Source of the DNA: Granulicella pectinivorans
Lineage (GTDB): Bacteria > Acidobacteriota > Terriglobia > Terriglobales > Acidobacteriaceae
NCBI RefSeq assembly: GCF_900114625.1
Contig: NZ_FOZL01000001.1
Span: forward strand, 3,658,001-3,722,000
DNA length: 64,000 nt
Direction of reading: 5' to 3'
The position numbers and the translations under genes are program-made. Shown piece by piece: positions 35,939-44,657 of the stretch (positions are counted from its first letter, which is position 1; each line of letters opens with the position of its first letter). The notes beneath the pieces were generated by a model. That model made no database searches, was not told where the DNA came from, and saw only the letters and a list, made by a program, of their open reading frames with translations.

Positions 35939-37486
35939 CTATCCCCCCACCGGCGTGGCAGAAGGTTTTGAAAGCCTCCGGCTGAAGGATCGCCGGAGCA
36001 ACGCGAAGCGTCCCTGAGGCGCGACATCTGAAATGACATCAGAAAATGCGATGACACCGAGAGTAGGTAGCTTTGTGAAGGCCCACACATCGCGCTCGTT
36101 ACGCAGCGAGGTATCGCTGTACTCGAACAAACCCACCGTCAAAAGTCCCAGGGCAAGTCCCCCGACCAGACCACCCATTACAAACACGCTGCGCTTGGGA
36201 GAGAATGGTGCATCGGGAAGATTCGGCTCATCCATCACTCGAAACTGCTCGCCCTGCTGGCGTTTTTCAAGGTCAGTTGCCATTTTCGACTGGTTCATCT
36301 TGGTCAGCAGATCGTCATAGAACGTCTGCGCCGTCTGATAGTCCCGAGTCAGTTCCTTGTATTCCTGCTCCACAAGCGGACTGGACTGAATGCGGCTCTG
36401 ATACATCCCGATCTGCGATTGAATCTGCGCCTGATCCTTCCGTTTCGCCTGGATGCCAATTTCCGCCGAATGGATCTGCGCCCGCAACTGTTGCACAGCC
36501 ATTGAGTCGTTCCTGTTCGGGAATGCGACACTGACCTGAGCCCCCGTGACCGTCGGCGTGCGCGCAATCTCACGGCGAAGATCAGCGACCTTACGCTTCA
36601 CCGCGATCACGTCGGGATAGTCGGCGGTATAGTGGCTCGTGAGATCAGCTTCCTGCGAGAGCAAACTCTGCAACTCAAGTTCGCGTGTCTGCCGTGTCCC
36701 GGGCTGGCTTAGACCAGCAGTGCTCGAAGACTGAAAGCTCTGTGACTGTTGAGCCAGCATAGCCTCTTCGTATGCTTTGTCCTGCTCCATGCGCGACAGT
36801 GCCTGAGTCGCTGCGTCCAACTGCGTGTTTAGACTGGTCAGCATGTTGACGTTAGGTTGCTCTTCACCCGGCAGTCGTCCGATGTACTGCCGCTGAAAGT
36901 TGGCGAGCTTCGCATCATGTTCATCGAGGTTGCGCTTCGCATCGGCCAGTTGGCTCTTCAAAAAGTCAGTCGTGCCTTGAGCGGATGCCTCGCGTGAGCG
37001 TAGATTCTCGCCAAGAAAGAGCGACGTAATATCACCACAGACCAATTGTGCGGTGTGGGCATCGCCAGCTTTGAAGGAGACAAAGAAGCCCGGAAGTCCG
37101 GAAGAGTGCGCAATCTCTGAGGCGATTGGCTTGATCTCGATGCTGCGTCGCGCGAGGTCGATGCGATCGTCCATCGACATCGACTTGCCAGAGTAGAGGT
37201 TGTATCTCTCAATGATGGGCTGGATGCTTGAGCGGCTTAGAATCTGCTCTTTCATCGAGGCCAGGCGGCTGTCCAGATCAGACGAGATGACCGGCTTGAC
37301 ATAGTTGTCCGGAACCTTCTGCCCTTCAATGATGACGAGCGTCTGCGAGAGGTACTGAGGAGCAACAAGAAACGTTGCAGCGAAGGCAATAATGGGAAGA
37401 ATGATCACAGGAATCAGGATCATCCAACCTCGGCGTTTCAGAATTGAGACGTAGTCTTCCAACGTCAGTGTGCGGTGACCCAGCAT
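35939..37486 (-). CDS. Polysaccharide chain-length determinant (Wzz family)
   Basis: 515 residues. The first membrane segment (WMILIPVIILPIIAFAATFLVA, about 21-42) and the second (RSVFVMGGLVGGLALGLLTVGLF, near 460) flank a long periplasmic region with coiled-coil heptads at about 190-260 and 340-400. This is the PEP-CTERM-type (XrtA) Wzz arrangement, followed by a short cytoplasmic tail. It should control polymer length with the adjacent tyrosine kinase. Two nucleotides separate it from the ATPase gene. Confidence 0.9.
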   Translation of the reverse strand: MLGHRTLTLEDYVSILKRRGWMILIPVIILPIIAFAATFLVAPQYLSQTLVIIEGQKVPDNYVKPVISSDLDSRLASMKEQILSRSSIQPIIERYNLYSGKSMSMDDRIDLARRSIEIKPIASEIAHSSGLPGFFVSFKAGDAHTAQLVCGDITSLFLGENLRSREASAQGTTDFLKSQLADAKRNLDEHDAKLANFQRQYIGRLPGEEQPNVNMLTSLNTQLDAATQALSRMEQDKAYEEAMLAQQSQSFQSSSTAGLSQPGTRQTRELELQSLLSQEADLTSHYTADYPDVIAVKRKVADLRREIARTPTVTGAQVSVAFPNRNDSMAVQQLRAQIHSAEIGIQAKRKDQAQIQSQIGMYQSRIQSSPLVEQEYKELTRDYQTAQTFYDDLLTKMNQSKMATDLEKRQQGEQFRVMDEPNLPDAPFSPKRSVFVMGGLVGGLALGLLTVGLFEYSDTSLRNERDVWAFTKLPTLGVIAFSDVISDVAPQGRFALLRRSFSRRLSKPSATPVGG

Positions 37487-37498
37487 GGTGCTCCTTTG

Positions 37499-38794
37499 CT
37501 AACGTCCTAGACGGATCTGGCCTGGGGAGTACGTCACCCCGAAGCCAAACGTCTGGGAAAGTCCGCTGAACGCGTTCGATGATGAAGCAACGATGCCCTG
37601 CGTCGTTTGCCGTTGGATCGTGTAGCTGCCGAAGGCAGAGAAGCTGCGGCTCAACTGACGAGAGAGCTGTCCGCTTGCGACGACGGCGTCAATCGAAAAG
37701 GGTGTGGTCGTTACGTTGGCAAGGCTGCTCGAGTGGGCGTAGCTCACGCTGCCCGCTGCGCCCCAGGCCCGATTGAGCATCCGCCGTGCACTGAATCCGA
37801 TCGAATCGGACAGTGCACCCGGAACAACCCCGGAACCGTTATTCGTGCCTCGTGTGTACCCGAGGGACATGCTTGTTTTTTCACGGACGTAGCTGAAAAA
37901 TAGCGAGCCTGCCACGGACAGCGACGTGGAGCTGAATGTCGTGCCTGCGTTCCATTGCGGTCCAATGGACGCATCCATGATGAGGCGCGGCGTAAAGCTC
38001 CGCACATATTCAAAACTCAGACCGTTGGTATTGAAGGTGTACGGTTCATCGACATACGTGAAGCGGGAATAGCTGTAATTTGCAGCTACGGTGTTGCGAG
38101 CGTTGATGCGATGGTTGAGGCCGCCCGAGCCGGTTACCTGGTTGCTGTTCAGTGCAAAGACGGAATCGGTCAGGAAGCGCTGAATCCCATACGAACCCGT
38201 GCCTTCGATGGAGGTGCTGCCGGTGAGGTTCCGTGTCGCCGTTGCACTCGCGAAATTGCTGACGCGGTTCGCATAGTTCGTAAGAATGCCCGATCCGAAG
38301 CCCTGACCGACCTGCACGGGGTCGATCGCGAGATCGCCGAGCCCGGGGATACCTGAAAGGCCCACAGTGGGGCTCTGCGGAAGATAGCTGACCGTATCTC
38401 CAACAATGAAGTTCCACTTCTTCTGCTTCAAGACCTGCGACAGCGAAAGATTCTGGAATGTCGTGGAGGGTTGATAGCCCGATGTACTGCCGAGAAAGCC
38501 TCCCGAATAGACGGCACTGAAGGGATGCGTCTCGCTGCGCGACAAATACGCAACATCACCGGAGATGTTGGTAGAGGTCGCGGTGCCGTCGCCGCCGTTA
38601 TATCCGGTCGTTACCGTCTCCGAAGCGCTCACAGCATAGGTCAGATTGCCTCTCAAGTCAGGCACATCGAAGCCCTGGTAGGGCGCAGGTGCCGTGGCTG
38701 CGGGAACAGCCTGGGCGCGGACCACGGGAACCCCCAGGAGGACGACAGTTGAGCCGCAAAAGAAGATGTGGCAAAGCAGGGTTTTCTTCGTCAT
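37499..38794 (-). CDS. Outer-membrane beta-barrel protein of polysaccharide locus
   Basis: 431 residues with a signal peptide (cleavage after VRAQA near residue 28) and many alternating strand segments (LTYAVSASETVTTGYNGG, FSFEYVRSFTPR-like, FGFGVTYSPGQIRLGR). The C-terminus ends in an arginine rather than the usual aromatic residue. Comparable barrel genes sit between export and chain-length genes in exosortase loci. A role as secretion pore partner or assembly factor is inferred from position. Its ATG shares one base with the stop of the export gene (TAATG). Confidence 0.8.
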   Translation of the reverse strand: MTKKTLLCHIFFCGSTVVLLGVPVVRAQAVPAATAPAPYQGFDVPDLRGNLTYAVSASETVTTGYNGGDGTATSTNISGDVAYLSRSETHPFSAVYSGGFLGSTSGYQPSTTFQNLSLSQVLKQKKWNFIVGDTVSYLPQSPTVGLSGIPGLGDLAIDPVQVGQGFGSGILTNYANRVSNFASATATRNLTGSTSIEGTGSYGIQRFLTDSVFALNSNQVTGSGGLNHRINARNTVAANYSYSRFTYVDEPYTFNTNGLSFEYVRSFTPRLIMDASIGPQWNAGTTFSSTSLSVAGSLFFSYVREKTSMSLGYTRGTNNGSGVVPGALSDSIGFSARRMLNRAWGAAGSVSYAHSSSLANVTTTPFSIDAVVASGQLSRQLSRSFSAFGSYTIQRQTTQGIVASSSNAFSGLSQTFGFGVTYSPGQIRLGR

Positions 38795-39471
38795 TAGGGC
38801 ACCACGATGGTGTCGCCTGCGGCAAGCGAGACCCCTTGTTGATTTCCATCCCGGATCGCCTTCTTGTAGTCGAAGGGAATCTTCTGCTGCTTGCCCGGCT
38901 CTCCGTGGAGAATGTAGATCTTCTTCCCGTTCGCATAGGGGGTAAGGCCACCCGCCGTCGAAAGAACCTGCAGCGGGCTCATGCCCGTAAGGAAAGTGAC
39001 CGGGCCTACATGCTGCACTTCGCCCAGCACGTAGACCTGTTTGACGTGCACAGAGAGCACCGTCACCGTCACGTTCGGCTGGTTGATGTACTTCTTCAAC
39101 CGCGCGCTAATGTCCGTACTAAGCGTCATCGGAGTGAAGCCGGCAGCTGGAAGGTCACCGATCAACGCAAGCGAGATCATCCCGTCCGGGCGCACCGGGA
39201 ACGAGCTGGATAGACTCGGCTCTTTCCATACAGCCACCTGGATCGTGTCGCCTGCAGCAATGACATATTGTGATGAATTCGGTGCCGTATCCGAAACATT
39301 CGCCATCGCGGATGTCTGCACTTCGGGAACGGCAGATGGAGCCTGCGAGGGAGGCACAGGCAGGGAGATTGCCGGCCTTGTACCAGTCTGTTGCGCGGAC
39401 CCCGCAGCCGAGAGAACCACAATGGCCCCCAAGATGCTACCAAGAGTCTTTATGGGGCGCCTGAACTGCAT
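38794..39471 (-). CDS. wza: Polysaccharide export protein (Wza family)
   Basis: 225 residues. A signal peptide ends near AAGSAQQ; there is no lipobox cysteine, unlike classical Wza. The Poly_export domain begins SSQYVIAAGDTIQVAVWKEP, followed by SLBB-type segments (VYVLGEVQHVGPVTFLTG and a second GDTIVVP at the very end). It forms or joins the outer-membrane export channel. The start at 39471 is chosen because the longer frame (to 39528) would include the sigma-54-type promoter at 39512-39527. First gene of an eight-gene operon. Confidence 0.9.
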   Translation of the reverse strand: MQFRRPIKTLGSILGAIVVLSAAGSAQQTGTRPAISLPVPPSQAPSAVPEVQTSAMANVSDTAPNSSQYVIAAGDTIQVAVWKEPSLSSSFPVRPDGMISLALIGDLPAAGFTPMTLSTDISARLKKYINQPNVTVTVLSVHVKQVYVLGEVQHVGPVTFLTGMSPLQVLSTAGGLTPYANGKKIYILHGEPGKQQKIPFDYKKAIRDGNQQGVSLAAGDTIVVP

Positions 39472-39511
39472 GGACGGACATACATCGAAGAAGATCATTG
39501 AGCTGGATCTA

Positions 39512-39527
39512 TGCACGGCAACAGCCA
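39512..39527 (-). promoter_or_regulatory. Candidate sigma-54 promoter of export/assembly operon
   Basis: Reverse-strand TGGCTGTTGCCGTGCA: TGGC at -24 and GTGCA at -12 with exact GG-N10-GC spacing. It predicts a start near 39500 and a leader of about 30 nt before wza. In the same divergent region the forward strand has TGGGAAAAAAAATGCC (39613-39628), a weak GG-N10-GC candidate for the exosortase operon. Confidence 0.55.
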
Positions 39528-39717
39528 AACCGCAAAAAGCTGCGTTGTTACATGGAAATTCCTTTCCGCTCCCCTCCTACGTCGATTTTCGGCTGGGGGA
39601 AGATCTCCGGATTGGGAAAAAAAATGCCCACTGTGCGCAAACAGTTCGCTATCCCTCTCTGGTTGTCTCGTCCCAGCCAACATCGACAAACGGCGTAGTC
39701 AGAGAAAGGAGCGGCGC

Positions 39718-40614
39718 ATGGTAAAGGAAGCTGAGATCCCAATTGCCAATATCCGCCGCGGCTCATCGGTCCCGAAGTGCCAAGTCCACACCTGGGTTAT
39801 GGGCGTGTTGATCCTGGCCCTGGTGTTCAGTCTCTATCTGGATATCGGCATCAAGCTTGTATCGGACTGGTTTGAGCTTCCCGACTTCTCCCATGGATTC
39901 CTCATCCCGTTCTTCGTCGCCTTTCTCGTTTGGGATCAACGCCGCATCCTCTTCGCGGAAGCTACTTCGCCAAGCTGGTGGGGACTGACGCTGGTGGCCG
40001 CTGGCGTTGTCACCCTGCTTACGGGCGTCTTCGGTGCGGACCTCTTCCTGTCGAGAATCTCCTTCATCCTTCTCTGCGCCGGGCTCATCTGGACCCTCGC
40101 CGGTCGCCGTGCGCTTGGCAAGACCAAATTCATTCTTTTCGTCCTTCTGCTCGCAATTCCCTTGCCTACGCTCCTCTTCAACCAGATCACCTTCCCTCTG
40201 CAACTTTTTGCGTCGCGGCTTGCCAGCGCCGCGCTCCCTCTCGCTGGTGTTCCAGTCCTCCGCGATGGCAATGTCATCCAGTTGCCCGCCATGCAGCTTG
40301 AGGTCGCGGAGGCCTGTAGCGGTATACGGTCGCTGCTGAGCCTGTTCACGGTAGCCGTGATCTACGGATATTTTCTAGAGCCGACCCGGTGGCGTCGTCT
40401 TGCACTCGCTCTCGCAGCGGTGCCGATCGCAGTTGCCGCAAACGCGTTGCGCATCGTAGGAACCGGCCTTTGCGTTCAATATTGGAATCCCGATAAGGCC
40501 ATCGGATTCTTTCATGAATTCTCGGGCTGGCTCATGTTCGTTATCTCGCTCTGCTGTCTCTTCTTCATCCACAGTGCCATGCGGCTGATCGCGCGAAAGG
40601 CGGTCTCCGTATGA
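39718..40614 (+). CDS. Exosortase
   Basis: 298 residues with about eight membrane segments. The transpeptidase residues of the exosortase/archaeosortase family are present: Cys200 in EVAEACSGIRS, Arg245 in ANALRIVGTG and His266 in FFHEFSGW. It cleaves PEP-CTERM proteins at the inner membrane and hands them to the envelope or polysaccharide matrix. The ATG at 39718 has AAAGGAG about 8 nt upstream; earlier in-frame codons are not family-like. The next gene (EpsI) overlaps by 4 nt. Two PEP-CTERM substrates are in this window. Confidence 0.94.
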   Translation: MVKEAEIPIANIRRGSSVPKCQVHTWVMGVLILALVFSLYLDIGIKLVSDWFELPDFSHGFLIPFFVAFLVWDQRRILFAEATSPSWWGLTLVAAGVVTLLTGVFGADLFLSRISFILLCAGLIWTLAGRRALGKTKFILFVLLLAIPLPTLLFNQITFPLQLFASRLASAALPLAGVPVLRDGNVIQLPAMQLEVAEACSGIRSLLSLFTVAVIYGYFLEPTRWRRLALALAAVPIAVAANALRIVGTGLCVQYWNPDKAIGFFHEFSGWLMFVISLCCLFFIHSAMRLIARKAVSV

Positions 40615-41276
40615 AACAGTCTGCCCGCTTGTTCGCGATTCTGATCCTACTGCTCCTGGCTCGCGGTCTTATCTTTGTGCGCGGAGACGTGGACACCGTA
40701 CCCCCAAGCGCTCCATTGACCGAATTTCCCTCCGTTGTTGGGCCATGGAACGGCAAGGAGATTCCGTTGGATCCCGCCATCCTCCAGGTCCTCGGCAAGG
40801 GGTCGTTCCTCAACCGAACCTATTCACCCGACGAACTCACCTCTTCGCCGGCCACCCAATCCGTTCCCATCGGATTATTCATCGGCTACTTCCCGACTCA
40901 GCGCACCGGGCAGGCCATTCATTCCCCCCAAAACTGTCTTCCCGGCTCAGGCTGGACCTTTGACTCCAAAGACATAGCGGATCTGACATCATCCGACGGC
41001 AGTATCCATCACATCGGCGAATACATCATCTCCAACGGCAAGACCCGCGAAGAAGTCTTGTATTGGTATCACTCCCACGGTCGCGACATCGCCAGCGATT
41101 ACAGCGCCAAGATGTACACCCTGCTCGACTCCATCCGTCTCAATCGCACGGATGCGGCACTCGTTCGCATCATCACACCGATACAGAGCGGAGAGAGCCG
41201 GCTCAGCGCCCATCGCCGCGCGATCAGCTTCGCAGAGCATCTCTCGCCCATTCTCCCCGCATTCATTCCAGATTGA
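40611..41276 (+). CDS. epsI: EpsI family protein
   Basis: 221 residues with one N-terminal membrane segment (about 7-24). The conserved HSPQNCLPGSGW (104-115) identifies the EpsI family, which is found beside exosortases or fused to their C-terminus. Later the YWYHSHGRDIASDY region also matches. Its biochemical role is unknown; the conserved Cys may work with the exosortase. The ATG overlaps the exosortase stop by 4 nt. Confidence 0.92.
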   Translation: MKQSARLFAILILLLLARGLIFVRGDVDTVPPSAPLTEFPSVVGPWNGKEIPLDPAILQVLGKGSFLNRTYSPDELTSSPATQSVPIGLFIGYFPTQRTGQAIHSPQNCLPGSGWTFDSKDIADLTSSDGSIHHIGEYIISNGKTREEVLYWYHSHGRDIASDYSAKMYTLLDSIRLNRTDAALVRIITPIQSGESRLSAHRRAISFAEHLSPILPAFIPD

Positions 41277-41326
41277 ACCGCCTCCGATCCGCAATCTCCC
41301 ACCAGCTTATGAAAAAGGAAATCAAT

Positions 41327-43624
41327 ATGACCAAGAGATCAAAAGTTCAACCCAATCGCTACACCGCGGTCGTCATGGCCTCACTCGCCGTCCTCTCCAC
41401 CGCGGCATGCAAACATGATCCCAATGTAGAGAAGAGGAAGTATCTGCAGAGCGGCATTCGGTATGAGAACGACGGAAAGTATAAGGAAGCCGCAATTCAG
41501 TTGATGAACGCGATCAAGGTGGATCGCAACTACGACGAAGCTCACTACGAGTTGGCTAAGACCTACATGAAGATGGGCACACTCATGCCCGCTTATCAGG
41601 AGCTGATGAGGACCGTCGACCTGAACCCATCCAACCTGCCCGCGCGCATCGATCTCGGCTCCATGCTCATCACCGGTGGCATTCCGGATCGCGCTTTGGA
41701 TCAGGCGAAGGCTGTTCTTGCTATGGACCCGAACAACGCCGATGCTTATGCCCTGCGCTCCAACATCGCGCAAAAAGCCGGTAATCTGCCCGAGGCCCTC
41801 GGCTACATCCAGCATGCTTTGTCGATCGATCCCAAGCGCTCTAGTTTTCACTCCACACTCGCCATCCTTGAAAGCGAAAGCGGCAACGATAGCGCACAAG
41901 CGGAAGAAGAACTGCACCGCGCCGTAGCACTCGACTCAAAAAATACATCCGCGCATCTCGTACTCGCGGTGCTTATGGAGAAACGCGGTGACCGCCAGGG
42001 CGCCGAGCAGGAATATATCACCGCGATTAGAGAGGCACCAAAGAACCTCCAGGCGCGCTCCGGTCTCGCAGGCCTTTATCTCAGGATGGGCAACGATGCA
42101 GGCGCGGAGCATGCACTGCAACAAGCCGCCGAGGATATGCCGGAGAACCTCGAAGCGGCCCAGCTGCTCAAGGACTATCTCGTCCAGGCAGGTCACGCGG
42201 ATCGTGCGGAAGAGGTGTACTCCGGTCTGGTCGCAAGGCACTCGAAAAGCGTTCCGCTCAAGGTCGTTTATGCACGTGTCCTCATACAACGCGATAACTA
42301 TGCGAAGGCCCAGACCGTCGTGGACGACCTGAGCAAGGTCAGCAGCAACTCGCCGGACGTACAACTCCTCAACGGTGCGCTTCTCCTCCACGCTGGAAGG
42401 AAGGACGAGGCCGTTGCGCTTCTTCAGAAGTCCGCAAAAAATGTTCCAGACAGCGTTCCGGTGCAACTCCTCCTCGCTCAAAGTGCGAAATTAAAGGGTG
42501 ACCTCAGCCTCTCGGAAGCCAGCTTCCGCGAAGCTGCCCGTCTCGATCCCTCCAGCCTGGAAGCGCAATCCGGACTCGCGTCCATCGCGAGCCAGCGCGG
42601 CGATTCCAGCCTCCTGGCCCAGGTTGCCGACAACACGATCAATCTCCACCCGGACTATGCAAGCGCATATCTCTGGCGCGGAACGGCGGAGGCGAATCAG
42701 AAGCAGTACGACCAGGCGGAGATCGACTTCCAAACCGCGCTCAAGAAAGATCCCAATAACGCGATCGCATACACCGAACTTGGACAACTCCGTCTGAGGC
42801 AACAGAAAATCCCCGAAGGAAAGGTCTTGCTCGAACAAGCGTTGGTCAAAGACCCCAACGAATTATCCGCTCTACATCTGCTCATCACATACGATCTCGC
42901 AGCGAAACAGCCGGAGAAGGCAATCGCGCGCGTTCAAGAGCAAATCACGCGTTCTTCCAGCAATGCCAATCTCTACAACGACCTCGCGATTCTTCAACTT
43001 GGCATGAAGAACGCCACATCCGCTCGCGATAGCGCGAAGAAAGGAATGCAACTCGATCCTTCCAATCAAAGTGTCCTGCAGACCTTCGCTCAGGCAGAGG
43101 CAGCATTGGGCGAGACCGATCAAGCCATTGCGGCCTGGCAGCAGTGGTCGAATGCGCATCCTGATGACGCGAGCGCGTATGTCATGCTCGGAACCTTCGA
43201 GGAAGCAAAGGGAGACTCTGCGAAAGCAATGGATCTTTACAAGAAGGCAATCCAGGTTAAGCCGGGGCATCCTGTGGCCTCGAATAATCTCGCCTACCTG
43301 ATGATTGAAAACGGGGACAACACAGATCTGGCCCTGTCACTGGCGCAGACCGCACGACGCGCCATGCCGGAGTCCCCAAGCACCGCGGACACGCTTGCCT
43401 GGGTTTATTACCACAAAGGGACATTCGCATCGGCACGCGATCTTCTTGAGGACGCCTTGAAACTCGATCCGGCGAACGCTTCGATCCAATACCATCTGGG
43501 TCTCACCTACGGAAAGCTGAATGACAAAGCAAGCGCCGCCGTGCATCTTAGAAAGGCTTCCTTGCTATCACCAAACACGCAGACGGCAAAGGACGCGGCC
43601 GACGCACTGGCCAAGCTTGGCTGA
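41327..43624 (+). CDS. Large TPR lipoprotein of PEP-CTERM locus
   Basis: 765 residues. The lipobox is STAAC (Cys28), so the protein should be lipid-anchored. The rest is about 20 tetratricopeptide repeats (for example AHYELAKTYMKMGTLMPAYQ and ASAYVMLGTFEEAKGDSAKA), typical of the PrsT-like proteins of exosortase systems. It probably scaffolds the envelope assembly machinery. AAGGA precedes the ATG at 41327; the frame is open back into epsI from 41063, but this is not a plausible start. It is the last gene of the exosortase operon, followed by a strong terminator. Confidence 0.88.
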   Translation: MTKRSKVQPNRYTAVVMASLAVLSTAACKHDPNVEKRKYLQSGIRYENDGKYKEAAIQLMNAIKVDRNYDEAHYELAKTYMKMGTLMPAYQELMRTVDLNPSNLPARIDLGSMLITGGIPDRALDQAKAVLAMDPNNADAYALRSNIAQKAGNLPEALGYIQHALSIDPKRSSFHSTLAILESESGNDSAQAEEELHRAVALDSKNTSAHLVLAVLMEKRGDRQGAEQEYITAIREAPKNLQARSGLAGLYLRMGNDAGAEHALQQAAEDMPENLEAAQLLKDYLVQAGHADRAEEVYSGLVARHSKSVPLKVVYARVLIQRDNYAKAQTVVDDLSKVSSNSPDVQLLNGALLLHAGRKDEAVALLQKSAKNVPDSVPVQLLLAQSAKLKGDLSLSEASFREAARLDPSSLEAQSGLASIASQRGDSSLLAQVADNTINLHPDYASAYLWRGTAEANQKQYDQAEIDFQTALKKDPNNAIAYTELGQLRLRQQKIPEGKVLLEQALVKDPNELSALHLLITYDLAAKQPEKAIARVQEQITRSSSNANLYNDLAILQLGMKNATSARDSAKKGMQLDPSNQSVLQTFAQAEAALGETDQAIAAWQQWSNAHPDDASAYVMLGTFEEAKGDSAKAMDLYKKAIQVKPGHPVASNNLAYLMIENGDNTDLALSLAQTARRAMPESPSTADTLAWVYYHKGTFASARDLLEDALKLDPANASIQYHLGLTYGKLNDKASAAVHLRKASLLSPNTQTAKDAADALAKLG

Positions 43625-43643
43625 GCTCTAGATACCCGTATGA

Positions 43644-43680
43644 ATCAGAGACGGCACTCAGGCCGTCTCTGATTTATTTA
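43644..43680 (+). terminator. Rho-independent terminator of exosortase operon
   Basis: A perfect 12-bp stem (arms 43644-43655 and 43662-43673) with a 6-nt loop followed by TTATTTA, 20 nt after the TPR lipoprotein stop. Confidence 0.85.
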
Positions 43681-43810
43681 ACCCACACCAAGAATTGCCT
43701 CCTTCCATTCATGAACACCAAGTGGGGCAGAATAGGTCAACTATACGCATTTTTTTGCACGCCTATCTTTGTACTATCTCTTCAAATCATTGAATTCATT
43801 GACGCGGAAA

Positions 43811-43826
43811 TGGTCATCCAAATGCA
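43811..43826 (+). promoter_or_regulatory. Weak sigma-54-like site before second PEP-CTERM gene
   Basis: TGGTCATCCAAATGCA keeps GG-N10-GC and ends in ATGCA, but the intermediate positions fit poorly. It lies 97 nt before the TTG start. Otherwise the 43681-43922 stretch shows no feature I can name. Confidence 0.35.
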
Positions 43827-43922
43827 AATAGCCTTCTCGCAACCGCAAGATGGGTCGGATGTGATGAAGCATTTGGCCTTTTGCATAGCGACCCGCTCCC
43901 GAGCGGAATTCCCGGAGGACCA

Positions 43923-44492
43923 TTGAACAAGATCACGAAATTCCTAGCCCTGTGCGCGATGCTGATTGCCTCTGTATCCATTGCATCCGCCACACCCATT
44001 ACTGGTTCCGTCGCCATTGGCGGAACAGATACGTTCACCTCAACTGGCATCAGCTTTGATCCAAGCACAGGCATCGTTCTGGCCGCCACGGATAACATGT
44101 CTCCCTTCCGCTTCTTCACCGCCGCTTTGCAGAGCTTTAGCTTCGATAGCTCCGCGATCGGTACAAAAGTATTTTCCGTAAGCAACGTACTCGATACCCT
44201 CTACTTCACAATCAGCAGCATCGTTAGCTCATCCGTTTCGTCATCGGGTAGCTCCCCCACGTTGGCTGTGTCCGGCACAGGCACCTTCTACGAAGTCAAC
44301 AACAGAACCGGGGCCAATGTGTACACGCCCACTTCCGGTCTATTTTCCCTCACATCTTCTACGACGGGAATCACCAGCTTCCAGTTGGTCAGCACCGCAG
44401 TCACCCCTGAGCCGAACAGCCTCCTGCTTCTCGGAACCGGTCTCGTGGGTGCAGCATGCATGCTGTTCCGCCGCCGGCGTCTCGCTATCTAA
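43923..44492 (+). CDS. PEP-CTERM sorted protein
   Basis: 189 residues: signal peptide (KFLALCAMLIASVSIASA), a Ser/Thr/Gly-rich beta-type body, and the C-terminal signal VTPEPNSLLLLGTG, hydrophobic LVGAACMLF, then RRRRLAI. It is the natural substrate of the exosortase three genes upstream. The start is a TTG with a perfect GGAGG 4 nt before it; the reading frame extends upstream to 43881 but without support. It is separated from the exosortase operon by a terminator and so has its own transcript. Confidence 0.88.
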   Translation: MNKITKFLALCAMLIASVSIASATPITGSVAIGGTDTFTSTGISFDPSTGIVLAATDNMSPFRFFTAALQSFSFDSSAIGTKVFSVSNVLDTLYFTISSIVSSSVSSSGSSPTLAVSGTGTFYEVNNRTGANVYTPTSGLFSLTSSTTGITSFQLVSTAVTPEPNSLLLLGTGLVGAACMLFRRRRLAI

Positions 44493-44510
44493 CTGAACGT
44501 CTTTGTTCTC

Positions 44511-44537
44511 GGCGCCGCCCTCGTGGCGGCGCCCTTT
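44511..44537 (+). terminator. Terminator after PEP-CTERM gene
   Basis: A 9-bp GC stem (44511-44519 and 44525-44533, 5-nt loop) followed by CTTTCT, 18 nt after the stop. It lies within an upstream extension of the next reading frame, which supports a later start for that gene. Confidence 0.65.
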
Positions 44538-44657
44538 CTAAACCAGGCTTTGATCGCGGACAGAGATTGCCATGCGTTCAGAAAGCGACTCTGGCGACAA
44601 AGACAACTTCCGCATCACTGCAGCCTCTTCTCCCGCAAAGTCACTCCCCGGACACCC

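Noticed and set aside
39613..39628. Sigma-54 site before the exosortase operon (TGGGAAAAAAAATGCC).
   Set aside because: Spacing is right, but the poly-A core and weak -12 box make a chance match likely; kept only as a remark.
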